Source: Castellaniella denitrificans (GTDB lineage: Bacteria > Pseudomonadota > Gammaproteobacteria > Burkholderiales > Burkholderiaceae_B). From it: a stretch of DNA of 64,000 bases. This document shows, in pieces, positions 1 through 7,905 of the stretch. The stretch lies in contig NZ_JBHSEZ010000004.1 in the NCBI RefSeq assembly GCF_042653765.1, positions 248,001 through 312,000 on the forward strand, in the 5' to 3' direction. The notes beneath the pieces are model-generated. The model was not told the DNA's origin and searched no databases. It saw only the letters and a list, made by a program, of their open reading frames with translations. Position numbers and translations under genes: made by a program. Each line of letters begins with the position of its first letter. Position 1 is the first letter of the stretch.

Positions 1-493
1 CGGCGACGGCCGGAGCCAGGGACGGATGCAGATCCGCGGTCGTCAGGCCGAACAGCATCAAGCTGTCTCGCAGCAGATCCGACGAGGCCGGCTCGCTGCG
101 CGTTGGCGGCGACTGCAGGATGGCCATCAGGCGGGTCCCCTTCCGCCGTCCTTCGACGGTGATCCGGGCCTTGTTGAGCTGCAGCGTGAACACGCCCTCG
201 CCATGGCGCATGGCCAATGCCGCGCCCAGGGCAATGGTGGCATGCCCGCAGAAAGGCACTTCGATTTCCGGGGCGAAGTACCGCACGCGCCAGCCTTCGT
301 CGGCGAGCGCCGCGAACGCCGTTTCGGAATAGCCGACCTCGGCGGCAATGGCCTGCATGGTGACGGCGTCCGGCAAGGCATCGCAAATGACGACACCGGC
401 CGGATTGCCGCCGCTGTCGCCATCCGAAAACGCGGCCAGCCGGTCCACGGGATAGCCGTTGATTTGCTGGCTGGCGGTGGCATTCAAGGTCAT
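1..493 (-). CDS. PhzF-family isomerase/epimerase-like protein (partial)
   Basis: The gene is cut by the left edge of the window; about 164 N-terminal residues are visible, starting with ATG at 493. The visible part has the PhzF-family layout: NGYPVDRLAAFSDGDSGNPAGVV near the start (the GNPAGV motif is diagnostic), an early Glu in the context VGYSETAF, which is the conserved acidic residue of the family, and PFCGHATIALG, the conserved glycine-rich strand. PhzF proteins are cytosolic cofactor-free isomerases with a diaminopimelate-epimerase fold. Most members outside phenazine clusters have no assigned substrate, and no phenazine genes are seen here. Family membership is well supported; the reaction is not. 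Confidence 0.85.
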   Translation of the reverse strand, partial: MTLNATASQQINGYPVDRLAAFSDGDSGGNPAGVVICDALPDAVTMQAIAAEVGYSETAFAALADEGWRVRYFAPEIEVPFCGHATIALGAALAMRHGEGVFTLQLNKARITVEGRRKGTRLMAILQSPPTRSEPASSDLLRDSLMLFGLTTADLHPSLAPAVA

Positions 494-702
494 GTGAGGC
501 TCACTTTTTCAGTTGATCCCCAGTTTACTTGAGGCTCATCCAGCGGCATCAAAAGCGCGCCGGCCAGCCATGCCGATGAGCGTCAACGACGCGGAGACGG
601 CCCGGCCGCCGCAAAGGCAAGTCCGTCCCCCCCTGTTCCGGCATATTGAAGTATTGAATGAAACTCGGATACCGGCTCCCGGAGAGCTGTCTGGTCCGAG
701 CC

Positions 703-1542
703 CTACCCCTTCAACTCCGCCGCATGAAAGGCGATGTGCTCACCGATGAAGCTGGCGATAAAGTAGTAGCTGTGGTCGTACCCGGCATGCCGGCGCACGG
801 TCGACAGATACCCCGCTTCGAGGCAGGCTTCTTCCAGCAGTCCGGGCCGCAGCTGTTCGTCCAGGAACTCGTCGTCCAGGCCCTGGTCCACCAGCATCGG
901 CAGGTGCTCCGAGGGCGAGGCCGCATGGATCAACGCCACCGCGTCCCACTGCGCCCACGCCTCGCGATCCTCGCCCAGGTAGGCGGTGAAGGCCTTTTGC
1001 CCCCAGGGCACCCGCGAAGGCGCGACGATGGGCGAGAAGGCCGACACGCTGCGGTAACGCCCGGGATGGCGCAAGGCGGTGACCAGCGCGCCATGTCCGC
1101 CCATGGAATGGCCGGCGATCGACCGCGCCGACGAAGCGGGGAAATGCTGTTCGATCAGGGCGGGCAGTTCCTCGGCCACGTAGTCCTGCATGCGGTAATG
1201 GGCGGCCCAGGGCGCCCGGGAGGCGTTCAGGTAGAAGCCCGCGCCCTGGCCCAGGTCGTAGGCCGGGTCGTCGGCCACGCCCTCGCCGCGCGGGCTGGTG
1301 TCGGGCGCGACCAGGATCAGGCCGTGGCGTTCGGCGTGCGCCTGGGCGCCCGCTTTGGTGATGAAGTTCTGTTCCGTGCAGGTCAGGCCGGACAGCCAGT
1401 ACAGCACGGGGCACGATTCGCCGCGCAGGGCGGCCGACGGCAGGAAGACGCCGATACGCATGTCGCATCCCAGCACGGCCGAGGCATGCCGCCAGACTTC
1501 CTGGCGGCCGCCGAAGCAGGCGTGTCGCTCAATGCGTTCCAT
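703..1542 (-). CDS. fghA: S-formylglutathione hydrolase
   Basis: A 279-residue cytosolic serine esterase that hydrolyses S-formylglutathione to formate and glutathione, the last glutathione-dependent step of formaldehyde detoxification. The alpha/beta-hydrolase nucleophile is Ser146 in GHSMGGHG. Asp223/224 (DQGLDDEF) and His257 (YDHSYYF) complete the expected triad. Length and motifs match the FrmB/FghA/esterase D family. The start codon lies inside the end of the upstream dehydrogenase gene (14-nt overlap), so the two are translated from one mRNA and act in successive steps. The call is firm. Confidence 0.96.
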   Translation of the reverse strand: MERIERHACFGGRQEVWRHASAVLGCDMRIGVFLPSAALRGESCPVLYWLSGLTCTEQNFITKAGAQAHAERHGLILVAPDTSPRGEGVADDPAYDLGQGAGFYLNASRAPWAAHYRMQDYVAEELPALIEQHFPASSARSIAGHSMGGHGALVTALRHPGRYRSVSAFSPIVAPSRVPWGQKAFTAYLGEDREAWAQWDAVALIHAASPSEHLPMLVDQGLDDEFLDEQLRPGLLEEACLEAGYLSTVRRHAGYDHSYYFIASFIGEHIAFHAAELKG

Positions 1543-2647
1543 AGTGCACCACCGAACGGATGGATTTGCCTGCGTGCATCAGATCGAAGGCCTCGTTGAT
1601 GCCGTCCAGACCCATGGTGTGGGTGACGAAGGGCGCCAGGTCGATGTCGCCGCGCATGGCTTCCTGGACCATGCCGGGCAGCTGCGAGCGGCCCTTGACG
1701 CCGCCGAAGGCGGTGCCGCGCCAGGAGCGCCCGGTGACCAGCTGGAACGGCCGGGTGGAGATTTCCTGGCCGGCGCCCGCGACGCCGATGATGATGGACT
1801 GGCCCCAGCCCCGGTGGGCGCATTCCAGCGCGGCGCGCATGACGTTGACGTTGCCGATGCACTCGAAGCTGTGGTCCACGCCCCAGCCGGTCATGCCGAC
1901 GATGACCTGCTGGACGGGTTCGGCGTGGTCCTTGGGGTTGACGCAGTCGGTGGCGCCGAAGACCTTCGCCAGCGCGAACTTGTCGGGGTTGGTGTCCACG
2001 GCGATGATGCGCCCGGCCCCCGCCTGACGCGCGCTCTGGACCACGGCCAGGCCGATGCCGCCCAGGCCGAAGACGGCCACCGTGTCGCCGGGCTGGACCT
2101 TGGCGGTATTGCGCACGGCGCCGATGCCGGTGGTCACGCCGCAGCCCAGCAGGCAGACCTGCTCGGGGTTGGCCCGCGGGTCGATCTTCGCCAGCGAGAC
2201 TTCGGCGACGACGGTGTATTCGCTGAAGGTCGAGCAGCCCATGTAGTGGTAGATGGGCTTGCCCTGGTAGGAGAAGCGCGTGGTGCCGTCGGGCATGACG
2301 CCCTTGCCCTGGGTGGCGCGCACGGCCACGCACAGATTGGTCTTGCCCGATTTGCAGAACAGGCATTCGCCGCATTCGGCGGTGTACAGGGGGATGACGT
2401 GGTCGCCCGGCGCGACGCTGGTGACGCCCTCGCCGACTTCGACGACGATGCCCGCGCCCTCATGGCCGAGCACGGCGGGAAATACCCCCTCGGGGTCGTC
2501 GCCGCTCAGGGTGAAGGCGTCGGTGTGGCAGACACCGGTATGCGTGATCCGGACCAGGACTTCGCCCTTGCGGGGCGGTTCGACGTCGATCTCGACGATC
2601 TGCAGGGGTTTGCCGGCCTCGAAGGCCACGGCGGCGCGGGATTTCAT
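1529..2647 (-). CDS. adhC: S-(hydroxymethyl)glutathione dehydrogenase (class III ADH)
   Basis: A 372-residue zinc alcohol dehydrogenase that oxidises the spontaneous formaldehyde-glutathione adduct to S-formylglutathione with NAD+. The catalytic-zinc Cys in GVCHTDAFTL, the structural-zinc cluster CGECLFCKSGKTNLC and the Rossmann motif GLGGIGLA are all visible. An open frame continues 75 codons upstream, but the protein clearly begins at MKSRAAVAFE (ATG at 2647), which is where homologues start. It is followed by fghA with a 14-nt overlap, forming a formaldehyde-detoxification operon. No FrmR-type repressor gene is next to it. Also known as frmA or flhA. Confidence 0.96.
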   Translation of the reverse strand: MKSRAAVAFEAGKPLQIVEIDVEPPRKGEVLVRITHTGVCHTDAFTLSGDDPEGVFPAVLGHEGAGIVVEVGEGVTSVAPGDHVIPLYTAECGECLFCKSGKTNLCVAVRATQGKGVMPDGTTRFSYQGKPIYHYMGCSTFSEYTVVAEVSLAKIDPRANPEQVCLLGCGVTTGIGAVRNTAKVQPGDTVAVFGLGGIGLAVVQSARQAGAGRIIAVDTNPDKFALAKVFGATDCVNPKDHAEPVQQVIVGMTGWGVDHSFECIGNVNVMRAALECAHRGWGQSIIIGVAGAGQEISTRPFQLVTGRSWRGTAFGGVKGRSQLPGMVQEAMRGDIDLAPFVTHTMGLDGINEAFDLMHAGKSIRSVVHYGTH

Positions 2648-2724
2648 CGGTCTGTCTCCAATTCCGCCCCGCCCGGCGCAGGCGGGGTTCAGGCCGATTA
2701 TGGCCAGAAGCCGGCGGGAAGACA

Positions 2725-2759
2725 AACCGGGAGCGCCGCGATCCACGACGCTCCCGGTT
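2725..2759. terminator. 11-bp stem-loop between adhC and htpG
   Basis: Perfect inverted repeat: the arms at 2725-2735 (aaccgggagcg) and 2749-2759 (cgctcccggtt) are separated by a 13-base loop. It lies between the upstream end of adhC and the end of htpG. No T-run follows on either strand, so it could be a transcript-stabilising or Rho-assisted element rather than an intrinsic terminator. Confidence 0.45.
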
Positions 2760-2831
2760 CTCAGGGTCCTGATGCGCAGGGCGGCCCGGCTGCCCCACCT
2801 CGCGGCCTGCATGCCGCTCGGATTCGCCAGG

Positions 2832-2861
2832 CGTAGGACAGCCCGCAGGGGCTGCCCTACG
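2832..2861 (-). terminator. Probable htpG terminator hairpin
   Basis: A strong hairpin 7 bases beyond the htpG stop codon. Arms 2832-2844 and 2849-2861 pair over 12 of 13 positions around a 4-base loop. Position immediately after the stop codon fits a terminator for htpG (minus strand). A clear U-tract is missing. Confidence 0.5.
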
Positions 2862-2868
2862 TCCCGGC

Positions 2869-4770
2869 TCATCCCAGCAACAGCGCGTTCACCCGCTTCA
2901 CGAAGGCGGCGGGGTCCTTCAGCGCCGCGCCTTCGGCCAGCATGGCCTGGTCCAGCAGCAGTTCGGCCCAGTCGCCGAACGACTCGTCGGGCTGCGCCTC
3001 CAGGCGCTTGACCAGAGCATGCTGCGGGTTCACTTCCAGGATGGGCTTGACCTCGGGGGCGTCCTGGCCGGCGGCCTTGAGCATGCGCAGCAGGTGCGGG
3101 CTGAGCTCGTGCTCATCGACGACCACGCAGGCGGGCGAATCCACCAGGCGCGCGGTGACGCGGACTTCCTTGACGCGCTCGCCCAGGGCTTTCTTCAGGC
3201 GCTCGATGGTGGGCTTGAAGGCCTCGGCGGCCTCGGCCTGCTGCTTCTTTTCTTCCTCGTCGGCCAAGGCGTCCAGATCCAGGCCGCCCTTGGCGACCGA
3301 GGCCAGAGCCTTGCCCTCGAATTCACGCAGGTAGGACAGCATCCATTCGTCCACGCGGTCGGACAGCAGCAGGACTTCCAGGCCCTTGCGGCGGAAGACT
3401 TCCAGGTGCGGGCTGTGTGCGGCGGCGGCGTAGGAGTCGGCGCTCAGGTAGTAGATCTTGTCCTGGCCTTCCTTCATGCGGCCGACATAGTCGGCCAGGG
3501 ACACGGTCTGCGCGGGACTGTCGGACTGAGTGGACGCGAAGCGCAGCAGGCCGGCGATGCGTTCCTTGTTGGCGGGGTCCTCGCCCACGCCTTCCTTCAG
3601 CACCTGGCCGAACTGGGTCCAGAATTCGGCGTATTCCTCGGGCTTGTCCTTGGCCAGGTCTTCGAGCAGGCCCAGGATGCGCTTGGCGGAACCTTCGCGG
3701 ATGGCGCGCACGTCGCGGCTTTCCTGCAGGATCTCGCGCGAGACGTTCAGCGGCAGATCGGCGGAATCGACCACGCCGCGCACGAAACGCAGGTAGGCCG
3801 GCAGCAGCTGGTCGGCGTCGTCCATGATGAAGACGCGCTTGACGTACAGCTTCACGCCCCGGCGCGCGTCGCGGTCCCACAGGTCGAAGGGCGCGCGCTT
3901 CGGGACGTACAGCAGCTGGGTGTATTCGCTGCGGCCCTCGACGCGGTTGTGCGTCCAGGCCAGCGGGTCCTCGTAGTCGTGGGCGACGTGCTTGTAGAAC
4001 TCCTTGTACTGCTCGTCGGTGATGTCGGACTTGGACCGGGTCCACAGGGCGTTGGCCTGGTTGACGGTTTCCCACTCATCCTTGGTCACCTGCTCGGATT
4101 TCTCCGCGTCCCACTCTTCCTTCTTCATCTGGATGGGCAGGGAGATGTGGTCGGAATAGCGACGCAGGATCTCGCGCAGCTTCCAGCCCGACAGGAATTC
4201 GTCCTCGTCGGCGCGCAGCGTCAGGGTGACGGAGGTGCCGCGCTCTTCCCTATCGATGGCGGACACGGAGAATTCGCCCTGGCCGTCGGATTCCCACAGG
4301 ACGCCTTCGGACGCGGACAGGCCGGCGCGGCGGCTGCGCACGGCGACCTTTTCGGCGACGATGAAGGACGAATAGAAGCCCACGCCGAACTGGCCAATCA
4401 GTTGCGCGTCCTTCTGCTTGTCGCCCGTCAGCTGGGAAAAGAATTCGCGCGTGCCGGACCGGGCGATGGTGCCCAGGTTGGCGACGGCCTCGTCGCGCGA
4501 CAGGCCGATACCGTTGTCGGTGATGGTGACGGTGCGGGCGGCCTTGTCGAACTCGACGCGGATGCACAGGTCGGAATCGCCCTCGAGCAGTTCCGGATGG
4601 TCGATGGCCTCGAAGCGCAGCTTGTCGCAGGCGTCGGAAGCGTTGGACACGAGTTCGCGCAGGAAGATTTCCTTGTTGCTGTACAGGGAATGGATCATCA
4701 GGTGCAGCAACTGCTTGACTTCGGCCTGGAAGCCCAGGGTTTCAGCCGTCTTGGTGTCGGTTTCGCTCAT
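2869..4770 (-). CDS. htpG: Hsp90-family chaperone HtpG
   Basis: A 633-residue cytosolic ATP-dependent chaperone, full length for bacterial Hsp90. The N-terminal GHKL ATPase shows LYSNKEIFLRELVSNASDA (the ATP-binding helix with Glu and Asn), DNGIG and the lid/GQFGVGFYSSF motif; the middle and dimerisation domains follow. The start is taken at MSETDTKT (ATG 4770) because this is the family N-terminus; an open frame extends 14 codons upstream without similarity. It is a single-gene unit with a sigma32-type promoter upstream (4858-4886), so heat-shock induction is expected. Confidence 0.97.
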   Translation of the reverse strand: MSETDTKTAETLGFQAEVKQLLHLMIHSLYSNKEIFLRELVSNASDACDKLRFEAIDHPELLEGDSDLCIRVEFDKAARTVTITDNGIGLSRDEAVANLGTIARSGTREFFSQLTGDKQKDAQLIGQFGVGFYSSFIVAEKVAVRSRRAGLSASEGVLWESDGQGEFSVSAIDREERGTSVTLTLRADEDEFLSGWKLREILRRYSDHISLPIQMKKEEWDAEKSEQVTKDEWETVNQANALWTRSKSDITDEQYKEFYKHVAHDYEDPLAWTHNRVEGRSEYTQLLYVPKRAPFDLWDRDARRGVKLYVKRVFIMDDADQLLPAYLRFVRGVVDSADLPLNVSREILQESRDVRAIREGSAKRILGLLEDLAKDKPEEYAEFWTQFGQVLKEGVGEDPANKERIAGLLRFASTQSDSPAQTVSLADYVGRMKEGQDKIYYLSADSYAAAAHSPHLEVFRRKGLEVLLLSDRVDEWMLSYLREFEGKALASVAKGGLDLDALADEEEKKQQAEAAEAFKPTIERLKKALGERVKEVRVTARLVDSPACVVVDEHELSPHLLRMLKAAGQDAPEVKPILEVNPQHALVKRLEAQPDESFGDWAELLLDQAMLAEGAALKDPAAFVKRVNALLLG

Positions 4771-4857
4771 GATTCGGATGGGTTCGAAGGTTCTTGCGGG
4801 ATTGCATGGCACCCCGCGGACGGCCGAACGGCGGACGGCGGGGCGGGCTGCCTGTTC

Positions 4858-4886
4858 ATATGGGGCCGGCGGACCGGGTTTTCAAG
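4858..4886 (-). promoter_or_regulatory. Heat-shock (sigma32) promoter of htpG
   Basis: Read on the minus strand, the sequence is CTTGAAA (4886-4880), a 14-base spacer, then CCCCATAT (4865-4858). This matches the established RpoH consensus CTTGAAA-N11-16-CCCCATnT at every specified base. It lies about 90 bases upstream of the htpG start codon, in the correct orientation, between htpG and the end of the LysR gene. Confidence 0.85.
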
Positions 4887-4894
4887 ACCCGTGC

Positions 4895-5809
4895 TTACCA
4901 CGTCGTCGGGTGCCCCATGCGGTCCGTCTCGTAGATCTTGTGCTCGCGCAGGCGCCGCAGCAGCCAAACGCCGGCCCGGCCCAAGGTGTGGGCTTTCTGC
5001 CAGACCAGGTCGATGCCGACCACCCAGTCGGTGTGCGGGTAGGCCGTCAGGGGCAGCTCCACCAGTTCGCCCGCCTCCAGCTCGCGCAGGATGAGCTGGC
5101 GCGGCAGCGTGGTCCAACCCAGGCCAGCGCGCGCCATTTCCAGCAGGGCCAGGTAGTTTTCCGCCCGCCAGCACTGGGTGGACTCCAGGTATTCGGTCGA
5201 AGGCAGGCGCTCGTTGTGCGCCAGGAACATCAGGCGCCGGTGCCCGCGCAGTTCCGCGAAGTCGATCTTCGGCAGCTTCGCCAGGGGATGATCATGGCGC
5301 ACGACGTGCAGCAGGATCAGCTTGCCCATCTGCGCGAAGGCCAGTTCCCGGGGATAGTCCCGCTGCGCGAAGGCGATGCCCAGGGCCACTTCGCCCCGCA
5401 GCACCAGGCCGGACACGTCGCCGTCGAAGGCGTGGCGGATGTCCAGGTCCACGTACGGAAAGCGCGCGGCGAAATCCGCCAGCGGCGCCGTCAGCGTGTT
5501 GTGGGGTGCTTCGATCGCCAGGCGCAGGCGGGTTTCGGTGGCCTCGGACAGGTCCCGCGCATGGGCCTCCAGGTCCAGGCAGCGTTCCAGCACCAGTTCC
5601 GCCTGGCGCAGCAGCTTGGCGCCGGCCCCGGTCGGCACCGGCCACTTGCGGCTGCGGTCGAACAGCTCGACGCCCAGGTCGATCTCCAGGTTGGAGATCG
5701 CCGCGCTGACGGTGGACTGGGTCTTGCCCAGGCGCCGGGCGGCGGCGGAAAACGAACCCGCGCGGACCACGGCGGCGAAGGTCTCCAGTTGATCGAGCGT
5801 GTAGCGCAT
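4895..5809 (-). CDS. LysR-family transcriptional regulator
   Basis: A 304-residue DNA-binding regulator. The N-terminal winged helix-turn-helix is typical (LDQLETFAAVVRAGSFSAAARRLGKTQSTVSAAISNLE, about residues 5-43), followed by the linker helix and an effector-binding domain. It is divergently transcribed from an NCS2 nucleobase permease gene 102 bases away, followed by a deaminase gene, so it most likely controls that purine-uptake locus in response to a nucleobase or breakdown product. The effector cannot be read from sequence. Confidence 0.9.
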   Translation of the reverse strand: MRYTLDQLETFAAVVRAGSFSAAARRLGKTQSTVSAAISNLEIDLGVELFDRSRKWPVPTGAGAKLLRQAELVLERCLDLEAHARDLSEATETRLRLAIEAPHNTLTAPLADFAARFPYVDLDIRHAFDGDVSGLVLRGEVALGIAFAQRDYPRELAFAQMGKLILLHVVRHDHPLAKLPKIDFAELRGHRRLMFLAHNERLPSTEYLESTQCWRAENYLALLEMARAGLGWTTLPRQLILRELEAGELVELPLTAYPHTDWVVGIDLVWQKAHTLGRAGVWLLRRLREHKIYETDRMGHPTTW

Positions 5810-5822
5810 GCGACCTCGATAT

Positions 5823-5837
5823 ATCGTTTAAACCGAT
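5823..5837. promoter_or_regulatory. Candidate LysR-type operator
   Basis: ATCGTTTAAACCGAT is a near-perfect dyad (ATCG/CGAT arms around TTTAAA, with one inserted base) in the AT-rich 102-base divergent region between the LysR gene and the permease gene. LysR regulators usually bind T-N11-A dyads in such regions. Placement supports the call; no second site was established. Confidence 0.4.
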
Positions 5838-5911
5838 GGATGATGACTTGTTGTCTATGGTAATTCAAGTAGATCATGGCGCCACGATTTAAAAAAACCA
5901 AGGAGACACAC

Positions 5912-7273
5912 ATGGCCCGGCCAGAATCCGTCCACCCTGTGGATGAAATACTTCCCCTGAAACAGCTCTTCACCTTCGGCCTGCAGCACGTCCTGGTCAT
6001 GTACGCGGGCGCCGTCGCCGTGCCGCTGATCCTGGGCAGCGCCCTGGGGCTAAGCCAGCGCGACATGGTGCTGCTGATCAACGCCAACCTGCTGACCTCG
6101 GGCATCGCCACGCTGATCCAGACCATCGGCTGCTGGAAATTCGGGGCGCGCCTGCCGCTGATCCAGGGCTGCTCGTTCATCGCCATCGCGCCGATGATCA
6201 TGATCGGCAAGCAATACGGCATCAGCCACCTGTTCGGCTCGGTCATCGCCTGCGGCTTCATCACCATCCTGATCGCTCCGGTCTTCAGCCGCCTGCTGAA
6301 GTTCTTCCCGCCGGTGGTGATCGGCAGCCTGATCACCATCATCGGCGTCTCCCTGATGCCGGCCGCCGCCATCTGGCTGGGCGGGGGCAACCCGGACGCG
6401 GCCGACTTCGGCTCGGTGCCCAACCTGCTGCTGGGCCTGGCGACCATCGCCATCACCCTGTTCATCTACGCCCGCTACAAGGGCTTCGTGGGCAATCTGT
6501 CGGTCCTGATCGGCCTAATCGCGGGCACAGCCATCGCCGCCGCCTTCGGCATGACGAGCTTCGGCCACATGGACGAGGCCGCCTGGTTCGAGATCAGCCC
6601 GCCCTTCGCCTTCGGCATGCCCGAATTCTCAGTGGCGCCGATCCTGATCATGACCCTGGCCATGCTGGTCATCATGGCCGAGACCACCGGCAACGTGCTG
6701 GCGATCGGCACCATCGTCGGCCGTCCCTCGTCCCAGGAAACCCTGGGCAACGCCTTCCGTTCGGACGGCCTGTCGACCATGCTCGGCGGCATGTTCAACA
6801 GCTTCCCCTACAACGCCTTCACCCAGAACACCGGCCTGATCGCCCTGTCGAACGTCAAGAGCCGCTACGTCGTGGCCGCCTCGGGCGTGATCATGATGCT
6901 GATGGGCATGTTTCCCGCGCTGGGCGCGGTCATCGCCTCGATCCCGCGCCCGGTGCTGGGCGGCTGCGCCATCGTGATGTTCGGCATGACCACCGTGGCC
7001 GGCATCCAGGAACTGTCCCGCGTGCAATTCGAAGGCACCCGCAACGGCATCATCGTCGCGGTCTCGGTCAGCATCGGCGTCCTGCCCATGTCCTTTCCCG
7101 CCCTATTCGGCCACGTCGAAGGCCCGCTGCGCCTGATCCTCGACAGCGGCATCTTCCTGGGCGCCATCACGGCCGTCCTGCTGAACGTCCTGCTCAACGG
7201 CACGGGCGGGCAGCCGCGCACCGAGGACCGCGGCCAGCCGGCCGAGGCCCCGCGAAGCGCCCTGGAAACCTGA
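5912..7273 (+). CDS. NCS2-family purine/uracil permease
   Basis: A 453-residue inner-membrane proton symporter of the nucleobase-cation symporter-2 family with about 14 hydrophobic segments. Family features seen: FTFGLQHVLVMYAGAVAVPLI at the start, the QGCSFIAIAP segment, and the signature QNTGLIALSNVKSRYV followed by an acidic/polar helix. The overall pattern is nearest to the xanthine/urate subgroup (XanP/UacT-like), but the substrate is not certain. An ATG exists 12 codons upstream; the start at 5912 is chosen because AAGGAGA lies immediately before it. It is divergent from a LysR gene and followed by a deaminase gene. Confidence 0.9.
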   Translation: MARPESVHPVDEILPLKQLFTFGLQHVLVMYAGAVAVPLILGSALGLSQRDMVLLINANLLTSGIATLIQTIGCWKFGARLPLIQGCSFIAIAPMIMIGKQYGISHLFGSVIACGFITILIAPVFSRLLKFFPPVVIGSLITIIGVSLMPAAAIWLGGGNPDAADFGSVPNLLLGLATIAITLFIYARYKGFVGNLSVLIGLIAGTAIAAAFGMTSFGHMDEAAWFEISPPFAFGMPEFSVAPILIMTLAMLVIMAETTGNVLAIGTIVGRPSSQETLGNAFRSDGLSTMLGGMFNSFPYNAFTQNTGLIALSNVKSRYVVAASGVIMMLMGMFPALGAVIASIPRPVLGGCAIVMFGMTTVAGIQELSRVQFEGTRNGIIVAVSVSIGVLPMSFPALFGHVEGPLRLILDSGIFLGAITAVLLNVLLNGTGGQPRTEDRGQPAEAPRSALET

Positions 7274-7294
7274 GGATCCACGATTCCCCCTTTC

Positions 7295-7316
7295 GGCCGC
7301 CGGGAACGCGGCGGCC
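7295..7316 (+). repeat. Intercistronic stem-loop
   Basis: Arms ggccgcc (7295-7301) and ggcggcc (7310-7316) with an 8-base loop lie between the permease and deaminase genes. There is no T-run, so it is more likely an mRNA-stability or processing hairpin than a terminator. Confidence 0.35.
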
Positions 7317-7338
7317 CCACTCCACAAAAGGAAACACC

Positions 7339-7866
7339 ATGAACACCGCCACCCGCCCCGGATCGTCCGGCCTCTCGAAGCTCGACATGGACCTGCTGCA
7401 GGAAGCCATCGCCCTGGCCGACCGGTCCCGGGCCAACGGGCACCATCCCTTCGCCGCCCTGGTGGCGGACCGCGAGGGCAACATCATCGCCATCGCGGAA
7501 AACAATTCCCTGCCGCCGTCGGGCGACCCGACCCAGCACGCGGAGCTCGCGGCGGCGGCCGCGGCGGCCCGCAAGCTGCCGCCCGAGGCGCTGCTGGATT
7601 GCACGCTCTACACCAGCGCCGAACCCTGCTGCATGTGCGCCGGGGCGATCTACTGGTGCAACATCGGCCGGGTCGTCTACGCCCTGTCGGAACACCGGCT
7701 GCTGGCGTTGACGGGCGACCATCCGGAAAACCCGACCTTCTCGCTGCCCTGCCGCGAGGTGTTCCTGCGCGGGCAGCGCCGCATCGAGGTCCACGGCCCC
7801 CTGATGGAGGACGAGGCGGCCGAGTCCCATCGCGGTTTCTGGAACGCGGAACCCGAGCACGTCTGA
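7339..7866 (+). CDS. Nucleobase/nucleoside deaminase (zinc-dependent)
   Basis: A 175-residue cytosolic member of the cytidine/deoxycytidylate deaminase fold. The zinc site and catalytic Glu are in HAELAAAA, and PCCMCAGAIYW gives the second zinc motif (PCxxC). The C-terminal part, with acidic and aromatic residues (LMEDEAAESHRGFW), resembles guanine/TadA-type deaminases more than cytidine deaminases. It lies 65 bases after the NCS2 permease, so it probably deaminates an imported purine such as guanine or an analogue. A second tRNA-modifying TadA is expected elsewhere in the genome; context argues against that role here. Confidence 0.88.
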   Translation: MNTATRPGSSGLSKLDMDLLQEAIALADRSRANGHHPFAALVADREGNIIAIAENNSLPPSGDPTQHAELAAAAAAARKLPPEALLDCTLYTSAEPCCMCAGAIYWCNIGRVVYALSEHRLLALTGDHPENPTFSLPCREVFLRGQRRIEVHGPLMEDEAAESHRGFWNAEPEHV

Positions 7867-7905
7867 TCGGTCTGCACACCGGGCCTGATCCGGCCCGGAA
7901 CCACC

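Noticed and set aside
658..1599. Long plus-strand open frame opposite fghA
   Set aside because: Antisense shadow of a clear enzyme gene in high-GC DNA; the protein has no family features. Many similar long frames opposite other genes were dismissed for the same reason.
4873..4891. Small hairpin (cgggt/acccg) as terminator of the LysR gene
   Set aside because: Only five pairs, and it coincides with the much stronger sigma32 promoter match of htpG.
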